Assembly (NCBI GenBank): GCA_016763895.1
Contig: JAESSV010000179.1
Location: 1-8,003 of the forward strand
Reading direction: 5' to 3'
Length of the DNA stretch: 8,003 nt
From: Magnetovibrio sp.
GTDB lineage: Bacteria; Pseudomonadota; Alphaproteobacteria; Rhodospirillales; Magnetovibrionaceae
The position numbers and the translations under genes were made by a program. The notes under the pieces were generated by a model. The model made no database searches, had not been told where the DNA came from, and saw only the letters and a program-made list of their open reading frames with translations. Shown piece after piece: positions 1-6,093 of the stretch (position 1 is the first letter of the stretch; every line of letters starts with the position of its first letter).

Positions 1-2821
1 CCCAAAGGGTTGCTGTTTCTTGATCCTTTAGGCCCACAAAAACTTTTGCCATTTGGAAATTAATATCAGCCGACCTGGGGTAAACCTTAAAGCCCAAGTC
101 CAAAAGTTCCTTGGCAAGCTTAAACTTTCCAGCCTTGATCAGGTCTTCGCTGGGCAAGGTATAGGTAGAAATCGTTTGATACGGATTTAACAGCACAGAT
201 TCAGCAACTTTTTTAACAGCCTCGTCGTAATCGCCATTTTTCAAAGCGACAAAACCTAAGCCCTTTGTCGATAGGTATGCTTTGGGCTCGTTGTCCAAGA
301 CCGCTTGAAAGGATTGTTTCGCCGCAGCGTAGTCTTTTTTATAAAAGTCGATCCAGGCTAAACCATCGTCAATTAACCATTTGAATTCGGGTTTGGCTTC
401 CGTTCGCGCTTTTTCAAATGTCGCCGTAGCTTTGTCGAAAAGCCCAGCTTCGGACTGAGCCCATGCGATATTATACAGGTTCAAAGCCGCCCGTTCTGCG
501 GCAATACGGCCACTTTGCGAATAAAAGAAATTCGCATCAATTTTAAGCGCCGCATCAAAGGCTTTTTTGGCCTCTTTATTTTTGCCTTGTGCCAAAAGCG
601 TCCAACCGCGTCCATCTTCGGCAGATGGGTTGTCGTCATTTCTGGCTTCTGATCGCTTGGCCTCAAAGGCCGTTAAAGCGTCGTCAAACTGCCCCTTGTA
701 ATAGGCGTCCCAACCGTCTTTAACCAAGGCCATTTTGCGAAATTGGATGTTGACAAAACCCGATTGAGCCGCAATGTAGCCGGGGATGATTTTTTGTGCA
801 GCCTTGAAACTTTTTTCAGCTCCTGAAGTATCGTCTTTGCCCAACCGTGCCCAACCAATTCCCGCGTGGGCATCGGCATTTTCTTTTTGATCGTTCGCCT
901 TGGCAAAGCTTTCTTTAGCCGCATCATATTTTTGCAAGGCCAACAAAGCCCAGCCGCGTCCGGTATCGGCTGAAATCGCCGTTCCTCCCGCTTCCTCATA
1001 TTGATCAAAGCGGTCCACGGCTTTCTGGCTTTGCCCACCATAATACAACCCCCAACCCAAAGACAGCAGCCCGTCTTTGACCAAGGTTTTTGACACGCCA
1101 ATGTCATCAAACACGGGGGCAATGTACGTTGGCGCTAAATATGCCGCCGCGTTTATTTTTTTTGCCGCCGTATTGTCGTCCTTCAAGGCAAACGCCGCTT
1201 GGGCGTACATGAATTGAACATCAGCCGAATAAGGATAAATCTTTTCCGCCAATTGCAAAATTTTCTGAGCTTGTTCAAACTGTCCTTCATCCACGAAAGT
1301 CTTCGCGGGTTTTATATATGTCGCAAGAGCCTGGTATGGGTTTTGCACCAATGAAGCCGTGATATAAGACGCTGCGGCTTGATAGTCAGCATTTTTCAAA
1401 GCCACCATGCCCAAACCCGTTTTAGACAAATAAGCGTTGTCGTTGGACGCAACGATAGAAGAAAAAGCGGCTTTCGCCTTGTCCAAGTCCCCTTGATAAT
1501 AAGATATCCAAGCGAGCCCATCCTCAATCAACCACTGCATATCAACAGGCGTGTCCGAACGCGCACGCGTGAATGTTTCCAAAGCCTCATCAAAACGGCC
1601 AAGGTTGGTTAAGGCCCAGGCTTGATTGTACGTCACCAAAAGCATGCGTTCTGCGGCCACCCGACCACTATAAGAAAAGAAAAACTCAGAATCTATTTTA
1701 AGCGCCTTCTGGAACGCATCTCGGGCTTCTTGAGGGCGATCAAGAGCCAACAGAACCCAACCCCGACCATCTTCGGCGGAAGGATTTTGCTTGGACAACG
1801 CCTCCGCAGATCGATCCGTGAAGATGTTCAACGCCATCTTATAATCACCCGCGTAATACGCTTGCCAACCCTCAGCAACCAGTTTGGTTTTATTGTACTG
1901 AAGCGCGCCAATTCCGGCTTGTGCGACAAGATGTCCGGGCTGTAGCTCTAGGGCTTCGCGAAATTTACGCTCGGCCAAATTCACTTTGCCTTTGCCCAAC
2001 AATACATAACCAAGGCTTGCATGGAATGCCGGGTTATCGGGGTTTTTCTCGATCAAGGATTGATAGATTTTGGGGCTGCGATCGAGATCATTCAAACCGG
2101 CAAGAGACCCGGCCAACAAACCTTGCAAGCCGCCGTTATCATCATTGATTTTCAAACCGGCAAGAGATTGTGTGAGGGCTTCTTCATAATTTTGTTCAAT
2201 GAGTGCCGCTCGCGCCAATCCGTCTCGGCAAAAATAGCAGTTCTTTTCGCGCCGGATGCCCCCTTCAAATTTATTTTTTGCGGTTTCCCAATCCCCTTGA
2301 CGGGCCGCCAGCCAGCCCATGCTGACGCTGTAATCGGGCATGGGGTCTTGGAAGCGGTGATAAACGCGGTCTTCCATGCTGAATTCATCATGGGCGGTTT
2401 CAAAATCGCCCTTGTTCATGGCCAACCAACCTCTGGCATCATAAACCATATAGCGTTGCCAACCATTTTTGGAATCGTCGGCCTTTTCTAGATATTCTTG
2501 GGCTAGGTCATAACGCCCCATTTTGATGCTGCACCACGCAATGCCTAGGCGAACATCAAAGTTTCTAGGATATTCTTTTTCCATTTCACGAAAAACTGCG
2601 AGGGCCGAGCCATAATCATCGAGCATAAAATAGCTCCAACCACGGATGCTCAAAGCACTTTTGCTGTCGTCTCTTCGTGATTCTTTGAGGGATGTTTTAA
2701 AGTCACGATCAATGAACTTTTTGGTCCACGTATCCGCCGTAAAGGCCTGTGCGCTTGTGATACCGATTGTCAGGCTTAAACCCACCACAATCGTCAATGC
2801 AGGAACGATCTTTTTAAACAT
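1..2821 (-). CDS. Large exported tetratricopeptide-repeat (TPR) protein, C-terminus beyond window
   Basis: One uninterrupted minus-strand frame runs from ATG at 2821-2819 to the window edge: 940 codons with no stop, so the 3' end is missing. The start has a GAGG ribosome-binding site at 2830-2827, five bases upstream. The first 26 residues form a Sec signal peptide: MFKK, a hydrophobic core, then a likely cut after AQA, so the protein should act in the periplasm or outer envelope. The rest is alpha-helical TPR sequence with recurrent A-x-x-x-F and GW/GY helix patterns. An R-G-W signature recurs at residues 60-62, 130-132, 353-355, 622-624 and 738-740. Residues 267-555 are repeated at 652-940 with an exact 385-residue offset. 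A C-x-x-C pair lies at residues 195-198, with another Cys at 97. TPRs are protein-interaction scaffolds; no enzymatic domain is visible. The partner and pathway are unknown. Export scaffolds of polysaccharide systems are one possibility, but nothing in the visible part proves it. Confidence 0.9.
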   Translation of the reverse strand, partial: MFKKIVPALTIVVGLSLTIGITSAQAFTADTWTKKFIDRDFKTSLKESRRDDSKSALSIRGWSYFMLDDYGSALAVFREMEKEYPRNFDVRLGIAWCSIKMGRYDLAQEYLEKADDSKNGWQRYMVYDARGWLAMNKGDFETAHDEFSMEDRVYHRFQDPMPDYSVSMGWLAARQGDWETAKNKFEGGIRREKNCYFCRDGLARAALIEQNYEEALTQSLAGLKINDDNGGLQGLLAGSLAGLNDLDRSPKIYQSLIEKNPDNPAFHASLGYVLLGKGKVNLAERKFREALELQPGHLVAQAGIGALQYNKTKLVAEGWQAYYAGDYKMALNIFTDRSAEALSKQNPSAEDGRGWVLLALDRPQEARDAFQKALKIDSEFFFSYSGRVAAERMLLVTYNQAWALTNLGRFDEALETFTRARSDTPVDMQWLIEDGLAWISYYQGDLDKAKAAFSSIVASNDNAYLSKTGLGMVALKNADYQAAASYITASLVQNPYQALATYIKPAKTFVDEGQFEQAQKILQLAEKIYPYSADVQFMYAQAAFALKDDNTAAKKINAAAYLAPTYIAPVFDDIGVSKTLVKDGLLSLGWGLYYGGQSQKAVDRFDQYEEAGGTAISADTGRGWALLALQKYDAAKESFAKANDQKENADAHAGIGWARLGKDDTSGAEKSFKAAQKIIPGYIAAQSGFVNIQFRKMALVKDGWDAYYKGQFDDALTAFEAKRSEARNDDNPSAEDGRGWTLLAQGKNKEAKKAFDAALKIDANFFYSQSGRIAAERAALNLYNIAWAQSEAGLFDKATATFEKARTEAKPEFKWLIDDGLAWIDFYKKDYAAAKQSFQAVLDNEPKAYLSTKGLGFVALKNGDYDEAVKKVAESVLLNPYQTISTYTLPSEDLIKAGKFKLAKELLDLGFKVYPRSADINFQMAKVFVGLKDQETATLW
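866..2023 (-). repeat. 385-codon super-module of TPRs, first copy start to second copy start
   Basis: The TPR protein contains a long internal duplication. Three separated anchors all give a spacing of exactly 1155 bp (385 codons): the His of an HA motif (2021 versus 866), the Trp of NPSAEDGRGW (1757 versus 602) and the YPxSAD motif (1223 versus 68). There is therefore no net insertion or deletion across the copies. By hand count, 33 of the first 50 residues from NPSAEDGRGW are identical. The second copy runs into the window edge, so further copies may lie beyond. The diverged N-terminal part (residues 50-260) may be an older copy. Confidence 0.85.
2091..2167. repeat. 17-bp direct repeat pair, 60 bp apart, inside the TPR gene
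   Basis: TTCAAACCGGCAAGAGA occurs identically at 2091-2107 and 2151-2167. On the coding strand both encode SLAGL followed by K or N, giving a 20-codon period within residues about 218-243. The nucleotide identity is higher than among the other TPR units, suggesting a recent local duplication or gene conversion. Its size is not typical of a 34-residue TPR. Confidence 0.6.
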
Positions 2822-2919
2822 ATAATCCTCGCTATAAAAGTTTGACCCCTATAAATAGAAGTTCAATTCATAACATAAGATTAACGCCCATACGACGGCT
2901 AAGCCATTCGTAATATGGA
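2822..2919 (-). other. 98-bp spacer between the GNAT and TPR genes
   Basis: Both flanking genes run leftward, so this is the 5' region of the TPR gene and the 3' region of the GNAT gene. I see no hairpin with a T-run, so readthrough from the GNAT gene is possible. On the minus strand the sequence is AT-rich and has a weak promoter-like pair, TTATGT and TTTATA 17 bases apart, about 35 bases ahead of the TPR start. It is too degenerate to call as a promoter. Confidence 0.3.
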
Positions 2920-3453
2920 CTATGTCTGTCGAAATAGTGTGAGTAAAACTTGGTCGACCCAAGCGCCATTTCGAAAAGCCTTTTGGTGCAAACACCCGTC
3001 TTCTTGAAAGCCGACGCGTTCATGGATAATTCGCGATGCGATGTTAGGGGACAGATAACTTGACGTAATTTTACACAACCCCAAGGTGTTAAATGCTTCT
3101 GCTACAACAGCCCGCAAAACGCCTTCGCCAAACCCCTTCCCCCATAATGTGGGATCGCCAATGACAAAAAAGAAGCGAGCCGTTCCCAATGTAAGGTCAG
3201 GTTCTTCTAACCCCGTCAATCCAATGAATTCCCCCTTATATTCAATTGCCCGTCGATACCAAACAGGGGCCATGACGAAGTTTTCAATATGTTGGTAGCT
3301 TAAAGGAGTCTGGCATTCATCTTCTAACCAAATGGTCACGGCCGGATTTTGCAGAAATTGGTGATACAAAATGACATCTTCTGTCCGTGGGACACGCAAA
3401 ACAAAGGGCTCGCGCTCTGCCCTTTGAAACTGCCGCCGTCGGCCATCCGTCAT
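2920..3453 (-). CDS. GNAT-family N-acetyltransferase (RimJ/RimL-like)
   Basis: A 177-residue cytoplasmic protein of normal length for a single-domain GNAT. It is predicted to move an acetyl group from acetyl-CoA to an amine; the substrate cannot be read from the sequence. Residues 17-60 match the N-terminal strand and helices of the RimJ/RimL branch (LRVPRTEDV, then a hydrophobic stretch). Strands around 70-80 (EYKGEFIGLTGL) and 91-98 lead to motif A, the acetyl-CoA pyrophosphate loop, WGKGFGEG at 104-111, followed by its helix. NIASRIIHERVGF at 137-149 is the usual late motif in which the helix after the Asn packs on CoA. The ATG at 3453-3451 has AAGGGAG upstream at 10-base spacing, which supports this start. 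Ribosomal-protein acetylation or acylation of an amino sugar (PseH-like) are both possible. It may be cotranscribed with the TPR gene. Confidence 0.85.
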   Translation of the reverse strand: MTDGRRRQFQRAEREPFVLRVPRTEDVILYHQFLQNPAVTIWLEDECQTPLSYQHIENFVMAPVWYRRAIEYKGEFIGLTGLEEPDLTLGTARFFFVIGDPTLWGKGFGEGVLRAVVAEAFNTLGLCKITSSYLSPNIASRIIHERVGFQEDGCLHQKAFRNGAWVDQVLLTLFRQT

Positions 3454-3492
3454 TATGAAATCGCTCCCTTTTCCCCTAACAATATAGAATAT

Positions 3493-3521
3493 TTATTAGA
3501 TGAACATGGACTAATTTTCAA
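3493..3521 (-). promoter_or_regulatory. Candidate sigma-70-type promoter of the GNAT gene
   Basis: On the minus strand TTGAAA (3521-3516) is followed after 17 bases by TAATAA (3498-3493), about 40 bases ahead of the GNAT start. The -35 box is good; the -10 box matches the consensus at only three positions. A second AT-rich segment containing TATATT lies just downstream. A 13-bp palindrome overlaps the -35 box. Predicted by eye only. Confidence 0.35.
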
Positions 3522-3529
3522 AATTTGAA
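3517..3529. promoter_or_regulatory. 13-bp palindrome TTCAAA-A-TTTGAA upstream of the GNAT gene
   Basis: Perfect six-base arms around one central base, overlapping the candidate -35 box. This geometry would suit a repressor dimer, but such short AT-rich palindromes also arise by chance. Confidence 0.3.
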
Positions 3530-3546
3530 GCCAGCGTTCGGGTTTG

Positions 3547-3567
3547 CCGTGGGTTTTCCGTGGGTTT
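3547..3567. repeat. 11-bp tandem repeat CCGTGGGTTTT
   Basis: CCGTGGGTTTT at 3547-3557 is followed directly by CCGTGGGTTT at 3558-3567, preceded by a related CGGGTTTG at 3539-3546. It lies about 100 bp upstream of the GNAT start and downstream of the cytochrome pseudogene. It may be a small slippage duplication or an activator site; nothing decides between these. Confidence 0.45.
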
Positions 3568-3686
3568 GCGGACGATAGGATGCGCCCCGAAGCTGATCGG
3601 GAGCCGTGTTTTTATTTTTGTCCTCATTTGCGGTCTTTCAAACCATCAAAGTCCGAAACCAAACACCTATCATCAACCAAGTTACA

Positions 3687-5183
3687 TTACTGGCCGGGCA
3701 AGGTTGAAGTGTCAGCAGTAACCGCAGCCTTGGCTTGATGGATCGTTGAAGTCTGACCTGCTTTAAACCGCGCCGCCAAGTAAGCCGGCGGGATCGCTTG
3801 ATATTCTAAAGATACCCGCACGGAATCTGGCGTACCGTTGATTGCATCAAGCGGGATTGAATAGCGCAGTTGATCAGATCCTGCCAATTTGGACGTCGTG
3901 TAGTGTAGGTCACTCGCAATGGCGCTGTTAAGGGTCAGCGGTTTGAGTTGGGGTTCAGTGGCATAAGCAGATGAGCACTGCTTGATACCAAAAACCATTT
4001 TACCTGCGTTGGGATCACTCTTGCCCCCCAACTCTTCCGGTCCTTTGAATCCGCGAGGCAAGATCCGGTTGTCATCGGCACAGTGTCGAGCTTTTCGACT
4101 GCATCCGGTGCTATGATGTTGCTCATATCTGAATCAAATGTGGCCGTGAACTCATATTCCAGAGGAACCGGATTTGCGGTCTGGCGCTCATCGACATGGT
4201 ACGTATGTTTAACGCCATAAAAAACTTTATAAGATGTGCCGTCCCATTTGCCCTTACCTGTCTTAGGACCCATCCGGTGGCAGGTCTCGCAAGAGACCCC
4301 GTCGCGCGCAAGAGAGCCGTATTTTGCATAAAGCTGCGGGTTATCTTTGACGCTGATCCCGGCGATGGGTGCGCAATCTTTGTTAAAGGGATAAGCCTTG
4401 CCGCGTTGCTTTTCAGACAGAATGCCTGGCACCGTGGCATAAAAAACATCCGTGCAAGAGTGCGGATTGCTGGTCTTAATTTGCGCGTCATTCACATTCA
4501 GGGCCCGCTTGTAATCACCCCTTACAGCTGGCTTGGTCGTCAGGCCCATAATATCCACCTTTAATTGACGCTCACCCATCTCGCCATGGCAACTGAACCA
4601 AACATCCTGAATCACCAGAGGACCTGTGTAGGTATGGACATTGGCCTCGGATTCGACCTGAGCCTGCCAGATCGGGTCCCGCGTGGACAGGCGCTTAACC
4701 GAAGCATTCCAGTCGCCATACTGGGACCAATTGGCAAGCCACTTTTTATGCTCGTCGACATACATCATTTCGGGGAGACCACCACCTTCGACATATAAAG
4801 CGCTGTCATGACAGGCTTGGCAAAACTTTTCTTGCAAACTAACGGATAGCCCTGTGGGAGGAACTGGGGGTGCTAGGGTCGCAATTTTCCGTACTATGCT
4901 CTTTTTTCCCGGCGCGCTGCGGCGGAAACCGGACGATCTCTTTTTTTGACTGTCTGAGAGGTAGTTTAAAGGAGGGATGGGTGTAATAAGTGTTATTGAA
5001 AAAATTCACAAAATCAATTGCATCTATGCTGCCCTCGGCCAGAGGCTTGCTGGGGGTATCACCCGACTGGAATACCGGTTTAGGGATCGTCTGCCCGTCA
5101 TTTTGAGAAACGGCCTGAGCCTGTGCGTCGTTGGCGGGTGCAGTCTGATGCGGTTTGCCCATGAAAGCGCAACGCAAGCCCAA
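3687..5183 (-). pseudogene. Multihaem cytochrome c (cytochrome c554-like), frameshifted remnant
   Basis: Minus-strand segments in different frames together read as a periplasmic multihaem c-type cytochrome. The longest piece (to 4837 and open upstream to about 4990) carries two intact haem sites, CQACH (4822-4808) and CETCH (4291-4277). A third site reads WFSCH (4600-4586), where Trp replaces the first Cys. Near 4082 the frame changes. The continuing frame to the TAA at 3689 reads CADDNRILPRGFKGPEEL and ends in a beta-rich tail, SLEYQAIPPAYLAARF, typical of the C-terminal domain of such cytochromes. At the frame change a fourth haem site seems to have been CADCH and to have lost its Cys-His. 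A second frame change lies between about 4900 and 4990, where A6 and A7 runs occur. The 5' segment (5183 downward) is an Ala/Gln-rich linker. The large intact genes on either side argue against poor sequence quality, but the homopolymer shift could be a sequencing error. Function when intact: electron transfer. Confidence 0.8.
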
Positions 5184-5200
5184 TTAAAGGGTCGCAGCGA

Positions 5201-5353
5201 TCATACTTGATCCTTAACGTTTTTCCGACAAGTCCATATGTCGATCGCATTAGGGCGAGTTTCCGTTGACGCCCATGACGGAAAGCCAATCCAAACGGAG
5301 GTCAAAGAAGCTACGGCTGCCCCTCCGTATGTTATAAAATCACGTCGCTTCAT
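5201..5353 (-). pseudogene. Orphan twin-arginine (Tat) leader fragment
   Basis: A 50-codon frame starts at ATG 5353-5351 with MKRRDFITYGGAAVASL, a clear Tat export signal: RR followed by D-F-I, then a hydrophobic stretch and a possible cut near SWAS. It stops at TGA 5203-5201, too soon to form a mature protein. An upstream in-frame ATG at 5389 has no ribosome-binding site. The fragment sits immediately ahead of the cytochrome remnant on the same strand, with further frame changes between them. It may be the leader of a lost redox partner or the start of the cytochrome locus itself. The leader call is good; the parent gene is not identifiable. Confidence 0.5.
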
Positions 5354-5389
5354 ACCGTCACCCAACTGTTCCGTTAAAAGGGTATCCAT

Positions 5390-5500
5390 AGGTGGTTAAA
5401 CATAATATTTTTTACAATTCAAGGTATGTTTTTTGGATCGTGTAAATCATTGAGTTGTGGATCAATTCATCCACAATCGGATGGCTAAGGTATAGACATC
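5390..5500. other. Intergenic region between the decayed Tat/cytochrome locus and the IS remnant
   Basis: An AT-rich stretch with no open frame that looks like a gene. Its main feature is the inverted repeat at 5455-5476. It probably contained the promoter of the cytochrome locus, but I could not find a convincing -35/-10 pair on either strand. Confidence 0.35.
5455..5476. promoter_or_regulatory. Perfect inverted repeat TTGTGGAT-N6-ATCCACAA
   Basis: Two eight-base arms (5455-5462 and 5469-5476) flank the spacer CAATTC. Each half also resembles a DnaA box: TCATCCACA at 5467-5475, and TGATCCACA on the other strand at 5464-5456. Each has one mismatch to TTATCCACA. The site lies about 100 bp upstream of the Tat leader start and 25-45 bp before the presumed IS end. 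It could be an operator or a pair of DnaA sites; it lacks a T-run, so it is not an intrinsic terminator. Confidence 0.5.
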
Positions 5501-5544
5501 TGTAGAAAAATGGGCCGCACCATCGAGATTTTAGTTGTAATCTT

Positions 5545-5661
5545 GGAGGATCAAACCACACGCAAGATATTTACAGCCGAGTTCCGCAAAGAGAACCGGA
5601 AACGACCTGAGAAGCGTAATATTTTTAAAGAACCACAGCCTTCTTCGTGGTCCAGAGGTGA
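5545..5661 (+). pseudogene. IS3-family transposase OrfA remnant
   Basis: A GGAGG ribosome-binding site (5545-5549) is followed five bases later by ACC where the start codon should be, then T-R-K-I-F-T-A-E-F-R-K-E, the usual OrfA N-terminus of the helix-turn-helix protein. This runs directly into ENRKR-EKRNI-K (5594-5629), which matches the C-terminal OrfA leucine-zipper stretch, so the middle is deleted. A frame change then gives T-A-F-F-V-V-Q-R and TGA at 5659-5661. The normal role is DNA binding and, by programmed frameshift with OrfB, making the transposase. It cannot be functional. Confidence 0.65.
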
Positions 5662-5911
5662 TGAGGTCTCAATTTATAAAGGCGGCAAAAGGTAATAACG
5701 CTACGCCGTCCAAAACCGAGGCTCATTCATCACTCAGATCGAGGTGGCCAATATTTTTCAACCGGTGATTAAATGGAACTGAGACGCCATGGCATTAAAG
5801 CGTCCCTTCTCGGAAAGGGGATTTCTATGATCATGCACCCGCTGAGACATTCTTCAAACTTTGAAGGCCGAACTGGTCTGGCGAACAACGTATGCAACAC
5901 GATTTCAGGCT
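5661..5911 (+). pseudogene. IS3-family transposase OrfB (DDE integrase) remnant
   Basis: Starts with ATG 5661 reading M-R-S-Q-F-I-K-A, an OrfB-type N-terminus, then jumps across a large deletion to RRPKPRLIHHSDRGGQY (5704-5754), which holds the second catalytic Asp of the rve/DDE domain. A TAA at 5770 apparently replaces a Tyr-Gln pair. The text resumes as MELRRHGIKAS (5773-5805), then in another frame YDHAPAETFFK (5826-5858), carrying the catalytic Glu. After one more shift it reads TLKAELVWRTTYATRFQA (5858-5911). The first catalytic Asp is lost with the deletion. Several shifts and a stop make this dead. Confidence 0.75.
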
Positions 5912-5970
5912 AAAATATCCAACAACACCTTCTAGAATCGTCGCAAGCATTTGGTCTGCGCCCCTCAAAC

Positions 5971-6008
5971 AAAAAAAATCCCCTTCCATCTTGATGATGA
6001 TAAGGGGA
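5971..6008 (-). terminator. Rho-independent terminator of the asparagine synthetase gene
   Basis: On the minus strand, TCCCCTT (6008-6002) pairs with AAGGGGA (5985-5979), seven perfect pairs. A further CATC/GATG inner stem is possible within the 16-base loop. The stem is followed at once by eight T residues (5978-5971). It lies about 85 bases past the asnB stop codon and points the right way. It would insulate the genes to the left from asnB transcription. Confidence 0.85.
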
Positions 6009-6093
6009 CCTTTGATAAGCCGCATAATGGGCATGGTAAATGTCGGCATTGGTCTTTGCGACAACGTGGCCGGTGCTGAACTGCTAATCGGCT

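Larger units (their letters stand above)
5501..5911 (+). mobile_element. Internally deleted IS3-family insertion sequence remnant
   Basis: A plus-strand remnant holding the start and end of OrfA followed by the start and C-terminal part of OrfB, in the normal IS3 order. OrfA and OrfB meet at an overlapping TGATG at 5659-5663, as in IS3 elements. The whole is about 410 bp, against the 1.2-1.5 kb usual for the family, so most of the interior is lost. The left end may be TGTAG at 5501, about 45 bp before the OrfA ribosome-binding site, but no matching right terminal repeat was found. The right limit is set where transposase similarity stops. Confidence 0.75.

Noticed and set aside
2021..2491. 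156-codon plus-strand open frame across the TPR gene
   Set aside because: It lies wholly inside the intact minus-strand TPR frame and its translation shows no domain or repeat logic; it is an antisense shadow. The same holds for 673-1122, 1379-1612, 1622-1945 and 1921-2148.
1..2821. CRISPR array or DNA-level tandem repeats as the cause of the repeated pattern
   Set aside because: The periodicity is at protein level within one open frame; there are no identical short repeats with unique spacers.
3575..3622. Hairpin CCCGA-AGCTGA-TCGGG followed by T-rich sequence on the plus strand
   Set aside because: Only five pairs, with seven bases between stem and T-run, and no plus-strand gene upstream that would need it; on the minus strand there is no T-run.
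3544..3738. 64-codon plus-strand open frame upstream of the GNAT gene
   Set aside because: It contains the tandem repeat, overlaps the cytochrome remnant antisense, and has no ribosome-binding site or recognisable domain.
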